Of a DNA stretch of 64,000 nucleotides, positions 10,019-19,624 are shown one piece after another. This DNA comes from an uncultured Sphingomonas sp. (GTDB lineage Bacteria; Pseudomonadota; Alphaproteobacteria; Sphingomonadales; Sphingomonadaceae): positions 19,418 to 83,417 of the forward strand of contig NZ_CALMAW010000024.1 of the NCBI RefSeq assembly GCF_937859915.1, read 5' to 3'. Position numbers and translations under genes: made by a program. The first letter of the stretch is position 1. The number at the start of each line of letters is the position of its first letter. The notes under the pieces were generated by a model. The model searched no databases and had not been told where the DNA came from. It saw nothing but the letters and a program-made list of their open reading frames with translations.

Positions 10019-10146
10019 CTTCAGACTCCTTGGAGCCGGGAGTGCCCCCAAAAGCTCGCTTCGCGTCAGCTTGCCAAAAGCAGCGCCCCGACGCACGCAA
10101 AAATATTAACAATCCACATATTTCTTAGTCGCGTGGCGCGGCAGAC

Positions 10147-11406
10147 TCAATATCCGCTCCGGAACGCTGCGATCAGGCGGTGGACCAGTCCGCTCGGCGT
10201 CCGGCGCTCGGTGGCACCGGGCGAATCCGCACCGCGCAGATCGACCGGGTCGGACGCTGCATAGAGGGCGAGGCCGGTCAGCGTCGCGAAGGCCGGCCCC
10301 GAATGCGCCTCGGGCAGCGCGGTCAGCCCGCGCGGCCGGCCGACGCGCACCGCACGGCCGAGCACGCCCTGGATATAGTCGGCGATGCCCTTGAGCTCGG
10401 CGCCGCCACCGGTCAGCACCACCTGCCGCCCGACCGGCCCGGCAAAGCCGAGCTGCTTGAGCGCCGCGGCGATCTCCGTCGACAACAGGTCCAGCCGCTG
10501 GCGGATCACCGAGATCAGCTGCGCGCGCGTGATCCGCTGCGGCTCCGCCCCCTCTTCGACCCCCGCCATCGGCGCGACGTCGATCATGTCGTGATTGTCG
10601 CGCGGGCTCGTCGTCGCCGAACCGTAGAAGCATTTGATCCGCTCGGCCTGGCTGCGACGCGTACCGAAGGCCGAGGCGATATCGTCGGTAATGTCGGACC
10701 CGCCATAGGGTATCGCCGCCAGACCCACGAGCATCCCGCCGGCGAACAGCGACACGTTGGTGACGCCCGCACCGAGCTCGACCAGCGCGACGCCGAGTTC
10801 GCGCTCCTCGTCGGAGAGGCAGGCGAGACCGGTCGCGATCGGTGCGGCAACGATCGCCTTGACCGCAAGATGCGCGGATCGCACGGACAGGTCGAGGTTG
10901 CGCACCGGCGACGAATCCGCGGCGATGACGTGGATGTCGACGCCGAGCCGGTCGGCATGGAGCCCGAGCGGCTTCTTGACCCCCTGCACGCCGTCGAGCG
11001 TGTAGAGCGTCGGCTGCGCGTGGAGCACCATCCGCCCTTCGGGGTCGATCGAATTGCGCCCCGCATCGAGCAGGTCGTCGATATCGTCCTGCTCGATCCG
11101 GTGTCCGCCGAGCTCGACCTCGACCGAGGCGACGCGGCTGACCAGGCCGCCGGCGGAGAAACCCACCCAGACCTGCTCGATATTGACCCCGGCGATGCGC
11201 TCGGCCTGCTCGACCGCCTCGCGGATCGCGACCTCGGTGCGCTCCATGTCGGCGATATAGCCGCGCTTGACCCCGCGGCTCTCGCGCTGGCCGGTGCCGA
11301 GCACGGTCAGCTCACCCGTCTCGTTCAGCTGCGCGATCAGCGCGCAGACCTTGGACGAGCCGATATCGAGGGCGGTGATGAGCTTGTCGTTGCGGCCTTG
11401 CGCCAT
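10147..11406 (-). CDS. ftsA: Cell division protein FtsA
   Basis: FtsA is the actin-like ATPase that tethers FtsZ filaments to the inner membrane. The product has 419 residues. The N-terminal phosphate-binding loop reads LDIGSSKVCALIA (about 14-26), the 1C insertion domain follows, and the second nucleotide motif is VLTGGGAELKGI. The C-terminus LVHRLIAAFRSGY is an amphipathic membrane-targeting helix. It is 11 bp downstream of ftsQ and 128 bp upstream of ftsZ; that gap is AT-richer than its surroundings (10101-10130) and could hold an extra ftsZ promoter. Confidence 0.97.
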   Translation of the reverse strand: MAQGRNDKLITALDIGSSKVCALIAQLNETGELTVLGTGQRESRGVKRGYIADMERTEVAIREAVEQAERIAGVNIEQVWVGFSAGGLVSRVASVEVELGGHRIEQDDIDDLLDAGRNSIDPEGRMVLHAQPTLYTLDGVQGVKKPLGLHADRLGVDIHVIAADSSPVRNLDLSVRSAHLAVKAIVAAPIATGLACLSDEERELGVALVELGAGVTNVSLFAGGMLVGLAAIPYGGSDITDDIASAFGTRRSQAERIKCFYGSATTSPRDNHDMIDVAPMAGVEEGAEPQRITRAQLISVIRQRLDLLSTEIAAALKQLGFAGPVGRQVVLTGGGAELKGIADYIQGVLGRAVRVGRPRGLTALPEAHSGPAFATLTGLALYAASDPVDLRGADSPGATERRTPSGLVHRLIAAFRSGY

Positions 11407-11417
11407 TCCCTTGAGCC

Positions 11418-12371
11418 CTAAATGGCGTCGGTTCCCGCCGGGGCCGGCGGGGTGGCGGGCGCGGTGACGGCGGGATCGCCGATCTGGTGGCCGGGCTCCT
11501 GGCTGACGCGGACGACGGTCTTGCCGGGCAAGCGCATGTCGAAATGCACGAAACCCTGGCCGAGCAGCCGCGCGGCCTGGTCCATCCGGTCGAACTTCGC
11601 ATAGGCATCCTTGGCGGCCTGGTCGCCTTCGGGGAGCGCCAGCGTCTCGCCGCTGTTGAAGCGGATGTCCCAGCGCCGGTCGCCGACCCAGCTCGCGCCC
11701 GCAACCAGCGGCTTGAGCCGGCTCGCGGCCTCCATCACCCCGGCGAGGCTGGTCGCGTGCAGATTGGCGCCCGGCCCGATCACGATCGGCAGATCGGGCA
11801 TCGCCTGCGGATCGACCGCCTGCAGGACGACGCCATCCTTGTCGATCAGGCTAAGCTTGCCCTGATATTGCCAGATCGCGGACGGCTGGCGCTCGACGAT
11901 GTCGACGAGCAGCGTGTCGGGCAGCCGGCGCGAGACGCGTGCGTCGGCGACCCAGCCATATTGCATCAGCTTGTCGCGGATCTGGCCGAGGTCAACGAGC
12001 GGCATCGCGGTCGAATTCTGGTCGAGCGCGACCGAATAGACCGGCAGCCGGTCCATATGGTGGATGCCCTGAATCTCCACGCGCTTGACCGAGAACCCCG
12101 CCTTGCCGGCAAGTTCGCCGAGCTGGGCGCCGACGAACTGCGGCAGATGCAGCGCAAAGGCGGTCGCGACGATCGCCAGCGCGACGATCAGAGCGGCGAG
12201 CCGGTACAGCCAGTTCTTGAGCTCGGCGGCAGGCAGCGGGCTGATCGCCAGCGCACGACCGGTGACCTGTTTCGCGCGCGCATTGGCCGCCGCCGCGCCG
12301 CGCCGCGCCACCGCTGGCGTGCGGGCTTGCCTGGGCTGGGCGCCTCGCCTGATCCGCGCGCGTTCGCTCAC
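11418..12371 (-). CDS. ftsQ: Cell division protein FtsQ
   Basis: FtsQ is a bitopic divisome scaffold that recruits FtsL/FtsB and the septal synthase FtsWI. The product has 317 residues from GTG 12371, which overlaps the ddl stop (GTGA). A basic, disordered cytoplasmic tail (1-50) precedes one membrane segment (about 54-75). The POTRA domain follows (about 95-165; VKRVEIQGIHHM), then the beta domain (RLPDTLLVDIVERQP, WRFV-like WDIRFNSGETLALPEG), and a Pro/Ala-rich tail. Place in the operon and architecture agree with the family. Confidence 0.95.
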   Translation of the reverse strand: MSERARIRRGAQPRQARTPAVARRGAAAANARAKQVTGRALAISPLPAAELKNWLYRLAALIVALAIVATAFALHLPQFVGAQLGELAGKAGFSVKRVEIQGIHHMDRLPVYSVALDQNSTAMPLVDLGQIRDKLMQYGWVADARVSRRLPDTLLVDIVERQPSAIWQYQGKLSLIDKDGVVLQAVDPQAMPDLPIVIGPGANLHATSLAGVMEAASRLKPLVAGASWVGDRRWDIRFNSGETLALPEGDQAAKDAYAKFDRMDQAARLLGQGFVHFDMRLPGKTVVRVSQEPGHQIGDPAVTAPATPPAPAGTDAI

Positions 12372-13312
12372 GTTTCCGTCCCCCGCCCCACCGCTTCGTC
12401 GATCAGCCGCTGGACCAGCGTCTCATAGCTCATCCCGACGTGTCGCGCCTGTTCGGGAACGAGGCTCAACGGCGTCATGCCCGGCTGGGTGTTGACCTCG
12501 AGCAGATAGAGGCCCTCGACCCCCTGCTCGTCGTCCCAGCGAAAATCCGAGCGCGAGCAGCCTTTGCAGCCGAGCAGCCGATGCGCCTCCTCCGCCATCC
12601 GCATCGCGGCGGCGGCGACGTCCTCGGGAATCGCGGCGGGGCAGACATGGGTGGTCACCCCATCGGTATATTTATGCTCGTAATCGTAGAAGCCGCTGTC
12701 GATCACCAGCTCGGTGACGGCGAGCGCGGCATCGCCGAGCACCGCGACGGTCAGCTCCTTGCCGCGGATGAACGGCTCGGCGAGCAGATGGTCGAACTGC
12801 TTCCAGGGGCCTTCGCTGTCCCGACCGATCGGATTGCCGTAATTGCCGGCATCGGTGACGATTGCGACCCCGACCGACGAGCCTTCGTTGACGGGCTTGA
12901 GCACATAGGGCCGCGGCAACGGATCCGCCGCGTACAGGCTCTCGCTGGCGACGACCTTGCCCGTAGGCATGCGGATGCCGTGGGGGACGAGCGCCTGTTT
13001 GGTCAGCTCCTTGTCGATCGCGATCACCGAGGTGGCGAGGCCGCTATGCGTGTAAGGCAGTCCCATGATGTCGAGCAGCCCCTGCACGGAGCCGTCTTCG
13101 CCAGGCGTGCCGTGCAGCGCGTTGAACACGACGTCGGGCGCGGCCAGCGTCAACTTGGTGGCGACATCGCGCGCCATGTCGATCGCGACGACGCGGTGGC
13201 CGAGCTTGTCGAGCGCGGCGGCGACGCCGCGGCCCGAGGTCAGCGACACCTCGCGCTCGGCCGACCAGCCGCCCATCAGGACGGCGACGTGGAGAGGTTT
13301 TACGTCGCTCAC
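12368..13312 (-). CDS. ddl: D-alanine--D-alanine ligase
   Basis: Ddl is an ATP-grasp enzyme that joins two D-Ala to make the terminal dipeptide of the peptidoglycan stem. The product has 314 residues from GTG 13312, which overlaps the murB stop (GTGA). Seen motifs: VLMGGWSAEREVSL at the N-terminus, ALHGTPGEDGSVQG, the ATP-grasp core YVLKPVNEGSSVGV, and the metal/substrate motif LLEVNTQPGMTPLSLVPEQA. The frame continues upstream inside murB but that part has no similarity. Its position between murB and ftsQ is the classical dcw order (ddlB). Confidence 0.96.
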   Translation of the reverse strand: MSDVKPLHVAVLMGGWSAEREVSLTSGRGVAAALDKLGHRVVAIDMARDVATKLTLAAPDVVFNALHGTPGEDGSVQGLLDIMGLPYTHSGLATSVIAIDKELTKQALVPHGIRMPTGKVVASESLYAADPLPRPYVLKPVNEGSSVGVAIVTDAGNYGNPIGRDSEGPWKQFDHLLAEPFIRGKELTVAVLGDAALAVTELVIDSGFYDYEHKYTDGVTTHVCPAAIPEDVAAAAMRMAEEAHRLLGCKGCSRSDFRWDDEQGVEGLYLLEVNTQPGMTPLSLVPEQARHVGMSYETLVQRLIDEAVGRGTET

Positions 13313-14301
13313 GTCGCCGAACCCACGCGCTGGATTTCCCATTCGAGTTCGACGCCGCTGTGTGCGAGCACGCGACGCCGCACCTCCTCGCCCAGCGCCT
13401 CGATATCGGCCGCGCTGGCGGCGCCGAGGTTGAGCAGGAAGTTGGTGTGCTTCTCTGACACCTGCGCATCGCCGATCGTCAGCCCGCGACATCCCGCGGC
13501 GTCGATCAGAGTCCAGGCCTTGTCACCGGCCGGGTTCTTGAAGGTCGAGCCGCCGGTGCGCGAGCGCAGGGGCTGCGACGCCTCGCGCTCGGCGGCGATG
13601 CGGTCCATTTCGGCGCCGATCTTAGCGGGGTCGCCCGCCCCGCCCTGCAGCAGCGCCTCGACGACGATCGCGCCATCGGGCAGTGCCGAATGGCGGTAGG
13701 AATAGCCGAAGCGGTCGGCCGTCCAGACCTCGATCGCGCCGCTCCGCGTGACGACGGTCGCCTCGATCAGAATGTCGGTCATGTCGCGGCCATAGGCGCC
13801 GGCGTTGCCGCGCACGGCGCCGCCGATCGCACCGGGAATGCCGCGCTGGAACTCGAGCCCGGCGATACCCGCGTCGCGCGCCGCGGAGGCGACGGTGATG
13901 CCCATCGCGGCCGCACCCGAGCGCACCCGGTGGCCAGGCTCGATCGAGACTTTCGCAAAGGCCTTGGGCAGCCGCACGACGACGCCCGCGACACCGCCGT
14001 CGCGGACGATCAGGTTCGAGCCGACGCCCACCGCCATCACCGGCACCGCCGGATCGAGCGCAGCGAGGAAGGCGGCGAGATCCTCGACATCGGCGGGGCG
14101 GACAAGCCAGTCGGCAGCGCCGCCGGTGCGGAACCAGATGAAGTCGGCAAGGCTGGCGCGGGGTTCGATGGAGCCACGCAGCGCCATTCCCTCGCCGTTC
14201 GCACTGAGCGACGTCGACGTGCGGGCTTCGGGCGCAACGCCTGCAACGCGTCCTTCGACGTCGCTCAGGACGAACGGGGATTTTGCAGGAACCGCGCTCA
14301 T
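13309..14301 (-). CDS. murB: UDP-N-acetylenolpyruvoylglucosamine reductase
   Basis: MurB is an FAD enzyme that reduces UDP-GlcNAc-enolpyruvate to UDP-MurNAc with NADPH. From ATG 14301 it has 330 residues. FAD-binding motifs GVGSNLIVRDGG and GIPGAIGGAVRGNAGAYGRDM are clear, as are FGYSYRHS, the catalytic Ser region RTGGSTFKNP, and VSEKHTNFLLN near the end. The start overlaps the upstream 66-residue gene as ATGA, so coupling supports it. Residues about 8-36 are not family sequence: they are translated from an inserted dyad repeat (14195-14277). Relatives usually begin near MALRGSIEP, so ATG 14187 (292 residues) is an alternative start. Confidence 0.95.
   Translation of the reverse strand: MSAVPAKSPFVLSDVEGRVAGVAPEARTSTSLSANGEGMALRGSIEPRASLADFIWFRTGGAADWLVRPADVEDLAAFLAALDPAVPVMAVGVGSNLIVRDGGVAGVVVRLPKAFAKVSIEPGHRVRSGAAAMGITVASAARDAGIAGLEFQRGIPGAIGGAVRGNAGAYGRDMTDILIEATVVTRSGAIEVWTADRFGYSYRHSALPDGAIVVEALLQGGAGDPAKIGAEMDRIAAEREASQPLRSRTGGSTFKNPAGDKAWTLIDAAGCRGLTIGDAQVSEKHTNFLLNLGAASAADIEALGEEVRRRVLAHSGVELEWEIQRVGSAT
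14195..14277. repeat. Imperfect inverted repeat inserted in the 5' part of murB
   Basis: The arms are 14195-14217 and 14255-14277; they read CCGTTCGCACTGAGCGACGT and, as reverse complement, CCGTTCGTCCTGAGCGACGT, with two mismatches. The core TTCGTxCTGAGCGxxGTCGA is a short dyad repeat found widely in sphingomonad genomes, mostly between genes. Here it is in frame inside murB and adds about 29 residues near the N-terminus. A related copy lies between murE and murF (22074-22146). Confidence 0.8.
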
Positions 14302-14498
14302 CCCTTGGGCGACCACAGCGCGATCCAATTCTGCCACGCCTGGATGCCCGCCTCGGCCGCCTCATGCGCCGATTTCTGGAAGGCGACCTCGTCCTGTCCT
14401 GCCTTGAGCGCCGTCTCCATCAGATCGAGCTGGCGCTTCTGGAAGCGCAGCACCTCCTGTTGGAATGCGACAAAGCCCATGAACGGATGCTGGTTCAT
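14298..14498 (-). CDS. 66-residue conserved-position dcw protein of unknown function
   Basis: This small gene sits between murC and murB and overlaps both by 4 bp (ATGA at 14495-14498 and again at 14298-14301), exactly like the other junctions of the cluster, which argues that it is translated. The product is predicted helical, rich in Gln, Ala and Phe, with [20 protein letters not shown] forming one amphipathic helix. Trp residues and a WSPKG end follow. There is no signal peptide or membrane segment. The pattern loosely resembles phasin-like or coiled-coil helices, but I do not assign a function. Co-translation with murC and murB suggests a role in wall synthesis or division. Confidence 0.8.
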   Translation of the reverse strand: MNQHPFMGFVAFQQEVLRFQKRQLDLMETALKAGQDEVAFQKSAHEAAEAGIQAWQNWIALWSPKG

Positions 14499-15922
14499 TC
14501 CGCCGGCTCCGACACTTTGGCGCGCTGACCCTCGATCGCTGCGGCGAGACCGGCAGCCCATTTGGTGATGTCGCCCGCGCCCAGGCAGATCACCATATCG
14601 TCGGGACGCAGTGTCGCCCCCAATTCGTCCGCGAGCGCGTCGGCGCCGGCGATCTCGGCGGCATTGCGATGCCCGCGGGTGCGCAGCCCTTGCACCAGCG
14701 CGGCGGCATCGACACCCTCGATCGGTTGCTCGCCCGCGGCGTAGACGGGGGCGACGTAGACGACGTCCGCATCGTTGAACGCCTGCTGGAAGTCGTCCAT
14801 CAGATCGCGCAGCCGGCTGAAGCGGTGGGGCTGGACGACCGCGATGACGCGCCCCCTGGCGCCTTCGCGCGCCGCCGAGAGCACCGCCTTGATCTCGACC
14901 GGATGGTGGCCATAGTCGTCGATGATCGTCGCGCCATCGACCTCGCCGACCTTGGTGAAGCGCCGCTTGACCCCGCCGAATTTGGCGAAGCCGGTACGGA
15001 TGATCTCGTCGGAGACACCGAGTTCGAGCGCGACGCCGATCGCGGCGAGCGCGTTGGAGACGTTGTGGCGGCCCGGCATCGGCAATTCGATCCCCTCGAT
15101 CGAGCGCACCGTACCGTCGCGGTGGCGGATGATCGTCTCGAAGCGGTTGCCGCCCGGGATCGGCATCACATTGACGCCGCGCACGTCGGCCTGCGCCGAG
15201 AAGCCGTAGGTGACGATACGGCGGTCGCGCACGCGCGGCAGGATCGCCTGCACTTCCGGGTGATCGAGGCACAGCAGCGCGGCACCGTAGAAGGGGACGT
15301 TCTCGACGAATTCGACGAACGCGTCCTTCACCGCGTCGAACGAACCATAATGGTCGAGATGCTCGGGATCGATGTTGGTGACGATCGCATAGGTGCCGTC
15401 GAGCCGCAGGAAGGAGCCGTCGCTCTCGTCGGCCTCGACCACCATCCAGTCGGAGGCGCCCAGCCGTGCATTGGAGCCATAGCTGTTGATGATGCCGCCG
15501 TTGATCACGGTCGGGTCGACGCCGCCCGCATCGAGCAAAGCGGCCACCATCGACGTCGTCGTCGTCTTGCCGTGCGTGCCCGCCACCGCGACGGTCGACT
15601 TGAGCCGCATCAGCTCGGCGAGCATCTCGGCGCGGCGCACCACCGGCACGCGGGTCTCGAGCGCGAGCTCGACCTCGGGATTGCCGCGCTTGATCGCGGT
15701 CGAGGTAACGACCACCGCCGCATCGCCGAGATTGGCGGCGTCATGGCCGATCATCACCTTGATCCCGCGCTTGCGCAGGCCGTCGATCACATAGCTTTCG
15801 GCGACGTCCGAGCCCTGCACGGTGTAGCCGAGATTGCACATCACCTCGGCGATGCCCGACATGCCGATGCCGCCGATGCCGATGAAATGGATGGTGCCGA
15901 TGTCGGTGGCGACGCCCTTCAC
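14495..15922 (-). CDS. murC: UDP-N-acetylmuramate--L-alanine ligase
   Basis: MurC adds L-Ala to UDP-MurNAc with ATP, the first stem-peptide step. The product has 475 residues from GTG 15922, which overlaps the murG stop (GTGA). The Rossmann-like N-terminal motif [15 protein letters not shown] (12-26), the P-loop [11 protein letters not shown] (114-124), and the central [11 protein letters not shown] region are seen. The C-terminal domain includes [12 protein letters not shown] and [12 protein letters not shown]. An open frame extends upstream within murG but carries no murC similarity. Confidence 0.97.
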   Translation of the reverse strand: MKGVATDIGTIHFIGIGGIGMSGIAEVMCNLGYTVQGSDVAESYVIDGLRKRGIKVMIGHDAANLGDAAVVVTSTAIKRGNPEVELALETRVPVVRRAEMLAELMRLKSTVAVAGTHGKTTTTSMVAALLDAGGVDPTVINGGIINSYGSNARLGASDWMVVEADESDGSFLRLDGTYAIVTNIDPEHLDHYGSFDAVKDAFVEFVENVPFYGAALLCLDHPEVQAILPRVRDRRIVTYGFSAQADVRGVNVMPIPGGNRFETIIRHRDGTVRSIEGIELPMPGRHNVSNALAAIGVALELGVSDEIIRTGFAKFGGVKRRFTKVGEVDGATIIDDYGHHPVEIKAVLSAAREGARGRVIAVVQPHRFSRLRDLMDDFQQAFNDADVVYVAPVYAAGEQPIEGVDAAALVQGLRTRGHRNAAEIAGADALADELGATLRPDDMVICLGAGDITKWAAGLAAAIEGQRAKVSEPAE

Positions 15923-17052
15923 GCAAATGCTTCCTTGAACTGGGGTACGGGCCCGATCGGGCTCGGAGTGGGTCCGGCGAGATTGACGACGAGGTCGGCA
16001 AGATCGCGGGTGGCGTGCGGATAGCCCGCATCGCGCGCGCGCGTCGCGGCATTTTCGAGCGCGCCGGGCTCGAGCGCCATCTTCTGCATCTGCTTGGCGA
16101 GCCGTTGCGGGGTGAACGTCCCCTGCGGCATCGAGGCGGCGCCACCGGTTGCCGCCATCTCGCGCGCATTGGCGGTCTGGTGATCGTCCATCGCGGAGGG
16201 CAGCGGCACCAGGATCGCGGGACGGCCCGCCGCGGTCAGCTCGGCGATGCTCGACGCGCCCGAGCGGCCGACGAACAAATGGCTCCAGCCAAGCCGCTCG
16301 GGCAGATCGCCGAGATAGGTCGCGCAGTCGGCGGGGATGTCGAGCTCGGCATAGCGCGCGCGGACGCGCTCGATGTCCTCGGGACGGCACTGCTGGGTGA
16401 CCTGGAGCCGGTGGCGCAGCGCGATCGGCAGCAGGCCCAGCGCGTCGGGAACAACGGTCGAGAGGATGCTGGCCCCCTGGCTGCCGCCGGTGACGAGCAG
16501 GCGGAAGATGCCGTCCTCGGTGAGCGGCGGGTAGGGCTGGTCGCGCAGCGCCAGCACCTCGGCGCGGACCGGATTGCCGACGACGACGGGCATGACGCTG
16601 GCGGGCACGCGGTCGACCTGCCGGTACGCCGTGGCGAGCACCTTCACTCGCCGCGCGAGCAGCCGGTTGACGCGGCCGAGCACCGCATTCTGCTCCTGCA
16701 GCGCGGTCGGCAGCTTGAGCGACAGCGCGGCGAGCAGCGTCGGCAATGCGGGATAGCCACCGAAGCCGACCACCGCGACCGGTTCGAGGTCGCGGATCAG
16801 CCCGCGCGCCGCGGTCCGCCCCTGCCAGATGCCCTTCGCCGCCTTGATCCAGCCGAGCACGCCGCCGCCGAGCCGTCCTGCCGGCAGGACATGGACGTCG
16901 ACACCCGCGAACAGCCCGGGGATGCGCGCGCCGCGCGCGTCGGTGACTAGCGCGACCGCATGGCCGCGCCGGATCAGCTCCTCGGCCAGCGCATGCGCCG
17001 GGATCATATGGCCACCGGTGCCACCGGCAGCGAGCAGGAAGAGGCGTTTCAC
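15919..17052 (-). CDS. murG: Lipid II synthase (undecaprenyl-PP-MurNAc-pentapeptide GlcNAc transferase)
   Basis: MurG is a GT28 glycosyltransferase on the cytoplasmic face of the inner membrane that adds GlcNAc to lipid I to make lipid II. From GTG 17052 it has 377 residues. The G-loop [13 protein letters not shown] lies at the extreme N-terminus, GFGGYPALP and [12 protein letters not shown] follow, and the second Rossmann domain has VTGGSQGA and the donor-binding [11 protein letters not shown] to DDHQTANA region. The GTG overlaps the ftsW stop (GTGA) as elsewhere in the cluster; ATG 17067 would add five residues. Confidence 0.96.
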   Translation of the reverse strand: MKRLFLLAAGGTGGHMIPAHALAEELIRRGHAVALVTDARGARIPGLFAGVDVHVLPAGRLGGGVLGWIKAAKGIWQGRTAARGLIRDLEPVAVVGFGGYPALPTLLAALSLKLPTALQEQNAVLGRVNRLLARRVKVLATAYRQVDRVPASVMPVVVGNPVRAEVLALRDQPYPPLTEDGIFRLLVTGGSQGASILSTVVPDALGLLPIALRHRLQVTQQCRPEDIERVRARYAELDIPADCATYLGDLPERLGWSHLFVGRSGASSIAELTAAGRPAILVPLPSAMDDHQTANAREMAATGGAASMPQGTFTPQRLAKQMQKMALEPGALENAATRARDAGYPHATRDLADLVVNLAGPTPSPIGPVPQFKEAFA

Positions 17053-18263
17053 CGCGGCTTGTTCCATGTCACGACATAGGGAGACCGCGTCAGATACGGG
17101 TTCCGGCGCGTGAACGCCAGCAGCAGGCCGAAGCCCATCGACAGGGCTATCATCGACGAGCCGCCGTAGGAGATGAACGGCAGCGTCATCCCCTTCGAGG
17201 GTGCGAGCTGCAGGTTGACCGCCATGTTGATGATCGCCTGCGCGCCGAACTGCGTGGCGAGACCGGCGGCGGCGAGCAGGATGAAGCTGTCTTCCTCGTC
17301 GAGCAGCTTGACGAACACGCGCACGATGATCGCGACATAGATCAGCGCGATCGCGAGGCAGGCGATCAGCCCGAACTCCTCGCCGATCACCGAGAAGATA
17401 TAGTCGGTATGCGGCTCGGGCAGCTTGAACTTCATAGTCCCCGCGCCCGGCCCGGTGCCGAACAGCCCGCCGTGCATCAGCGTGCGCCGTGCGGAGTCGA
17501 CCTGATAGGTGTCGCCCGACTGGAAGAGAAAATTGTCGATCCTGAGCCGCGCCACCGAATAGAAGAGATAGGCCGAGATCACCGCCGCGATGCCGAGCCC
17601 GGCGAGCGCCGCCAGCCCTTTCATCGGCGCGCCCGAGAGCGTCAGCAGCGCGGTCCACATCAGGAGGAACATGATCGTCTGGCCGAAATCGGGCTGCTTC
17701 ATCAGGATGCCCGCGATGGCCGCGGTCGCGACGAAGCTGATCGGCACCACCGGCAGCGTGCGGTCATGCTGCTTGAGCGACAGCAGCCAGGCGAGCGCCA
17801 CGACATACAAGGGTTTGAGGAATTCGGACGGCTGGAACTGCGCGATTCCGACGCCGATCCAGCGCCTGGCGCCGTTGATCTGGTGGCCGAGGATCGGCGT
17901 CGCCGCGAGCGCGAGGACGAACACCGCCGCGCCGACGAGACACAGCCGGCGCGCGATTTCCTTGGGCAGCATCGAGACGACGAACATCACCGGGATGCCA
18001 ACCGCGAGCCACAGGCACTGGCGGTAGAAATAATAGAGCGGCGGGAACACGACCGCGCCGTCCGAATAGCGCACGCCCGCGGCCGGCGAGGCAGCGGCGA
18101 CCGCGATCAGGCCGATCCCGATCAGCACCGTCACCAGCGCGAGCAGGACGAGGTCGATCTCCCAGAACCAGCGGCCGAGCGGCGAGCGATCGGCGCGGCC
18201 GAGCCGGGGCGGCTTGCCGCGGCGGAAACGACCCTTGCGGCCGGACGCGGGCTCCATCTTCAC
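17049..18263 (-). CDS. ftsW: Septal peptidoglycan glycosyltransferase FtsW
   Basis: FtsW is the SEDS-family polymerase that, with FtsI, builds septal glycan from lipid II. The product has 404 residues: a basic cytoplasmic tail (1-33), then about ten membrane segments beginning at [20 protein letters not shown]. Family motifs include [10 protein letters not shown] with QFQPSEFLK (central), [10 protein letters not shown], the extracellular loop [17 protein letters not shown] carrying the likely catalytic Asp, and [11 protein letters not shown] near the end. ATG 18263 overlaps the murD stop (ATGA). Confidence 0.96.
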   Translation of the reverse strand: MKMEPASGRKGRFRRGKPPRLGRADRSPLGRWFWEIDLVLLALVTVLIGIGLIAVAAASPAAGVRYSDGAVVFPPLYYFYRQCLWLAVGIPVMFVVSMLPKEIARRLCLVGAAVFVLALAATPILGHQINGARRWIGVGIAQFQPSEFLKPLYVVALAWLLSLKQHDRTLPVVPISFVATAAIAGILMKQPDFGQTIMFLLMWTALLTLSGAPMKGLAALAGLGIAAVISAYLFYSVARLRIDNFLFQSGDTYQVDSARRTLMHGGLFGTGPGAGTMKFKLPEPHTDYIFSVIGEEFGLIACLAIALIYVAIIVRVFVKLLDEEDSFILLAAAGLATQFGAQAIINMAVNLQLAPSKGMTLPFISYGGSSMIALSMGFGLLLAFTRRNPYLTRSPYVVTWNKPR

Positions 18264-19624
18264 ATCCGGTCTCCCAGCATGACAACCGCCGCCTTGAACG
18301 CGTCCCCGCGCGCCTCATAATCCTTGAACTGATCGTAGGACGCGCACGCCGGCGACAGCAACACGGTCTCGCCCGCGCGCGCGACCATCGCCGCGGCGCG
18401 CACCGCCGCCTCGAGCGTACCGACGTTGCGGGCATAGATGCCGGATTCGAGCAGCAGCTGCGCATAGAATTCGGCCGACTCGCCGATCGTGTAGGCGGCG
18501 ACGACATGGCCGTAATGCGGCGCGCAGGAATCGAGCTCGTCGGTCTTGCGGCGGCCGCCCAATATCCAATGAACCTTGGGATAGGCGGCGAGCGCGGGCG
18601 CCGCCGAGGTCGCGTTGGTCGCCTTCGAATCGTTGACGTAGAGGACGCCATGGACCTCGGCGACACGCTCCATGCGGTGCGGCAGACCGGGATAGGAGCG
18701 CAGTCCCTGGGTGATCGCCGCCTCGGCAATGCCGAGCAGCCGCGCGACCGCGACCGCGGCCGCGACATTCTGCGCATTGTGCGGCCCCTGGAGCGCGGGC
18801 CACGCCGACTGGTCGCCCGCGTCGCGCGCCGAGACCGGAACAACGGTGGGCGAAGCCGGCGGCATCGGCAGCGGCATCTTCGCGCCGAACGCGCCATCGA
18901 GTGCGAGCGGTGCGGCCGGTGGGATCGCCAACCCATGCGCGAGATCGGCGCTGGGCTGGTCGTCGGTAGCGATCACCGCCACCTGCCCCGATCCCTGCAT
19001 CGCGAATAGCCGCGCCTTGGACGCGGCATAGCCGTCGAAGCCCGCATAGCGATCGAGATGGTCCGGGGTGATGTTGGTCAGCACCGCGATGTCGCAGGCT
19101 AGGCTGTGGGTCAGGTCGATCTGGAAGCTCGACAGCTCGAGCACATAGACTCCCCCTGCGGCGAGCGGTGCCTGCCCGAGAATCGGCAGCCCGATATTGC
19201 CGCCCATCGTCGTCGGCACGCCCGCGGTGACGAGAATATGGTGGATCAGCGCGGTCGTCGTCGACTTGCCGTTGGTGCCGGTGATGCCGACCACCTTGTG
19301 CGCCGGAAGTGCGGCGCGCGCCTGCGCGAAAAGTTCGATGTCGCCGATCACGGGCACGCCCGCCTTGCGCGCCCTCTCGGCGATCGGATGCGTGTTGAGC
19401 GGCACGCCAGGCGAGACGACGATGCCGTCGAAGCCGGTCAGGTCGATCGCCATCGGATCGCCGAGCGTTGCGCCCGGGGTCAGGATCGCGCGCGCCTCGG
19501 CCCGCTCGTCCCATGCCGTCACCAGCGCTCCGCTCTCGACCAAAGCGCGCACCGTCGCCAGCCCCGAGCGCGCCAGCCCGAGCACCGCATAGCGCCTGCC
19601 CGCGAAGGCCGGGTTGGTGATCAC
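18260..19624 (-). CDS. murD: UDP-N-acetylmuramoylalanine--D-glutamate ligase
   Basis: MurD adds D-Glu to UDP-MurNAc-L-Ala with ATP in the cytoplasm. The product has 454 residues from GTG 19624, which overlaps the mraY stop (GTGA). The N-terminal UMP-binding domain starts [13 protein letters not shown], the P-loop is [14 protein letters not shown] (113-126), [10 protein letters not shown] is central, and the C-terminal domain has NDSKATN and [11 protein letters not shown]. All are typical of MurD. Confidence 0.97.
   Translation of the reverse strand: MITNPAFAGRRYAVLGLARSGLATVRALVESGALVTAWDERAEARAILTPGATLGDPMAIDLTGFDGIVVSPGVPLNTHPIAERARKAGVPVIGDIELFAQARAALPAHKVVGITGTNGKSTTTALIHHILVTAGVPTTMGGNIGLPILGQAPLAAGGVYVLELSSFQIDLTHSLACDIAVLTNITPDHLDRYAGFDGYAASKARLFAMQGSGQVAVIATDDQPSADLAHGLAIPPAAPLALDGAFGAKMPLPMPPASPTVVPVSARDAGDQSAWPALQGPHNAQNVAAAVAVARLLGIAEAAITQGLRSYPGLPHRMERVAEVHGVLYVNDSKATNATSAAPALAAYPKVHWILGGRRKTDELDSCAPHYGHVVAAYTIGESAEFYAQLLLESGIYARNVGTLEAAVRAAAMVARAGETVLLSPACASYDQFKDYEARGDAFKAAVVMLGDRM

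Noticed and set aside
14298..14498. Phasin assignment for the 66-residue dcw protein
   Set aside because: The resemblance is limited to helical, Gln/Ala-rich composition; no phasin signature is visible.
14669..16024. Plus-strand frame of 451 residues antisense to murC
   Set aside because: Composition is dominated by Asp/Arg/His/Gly typical of complemented GC-rich codons; murC is certain.
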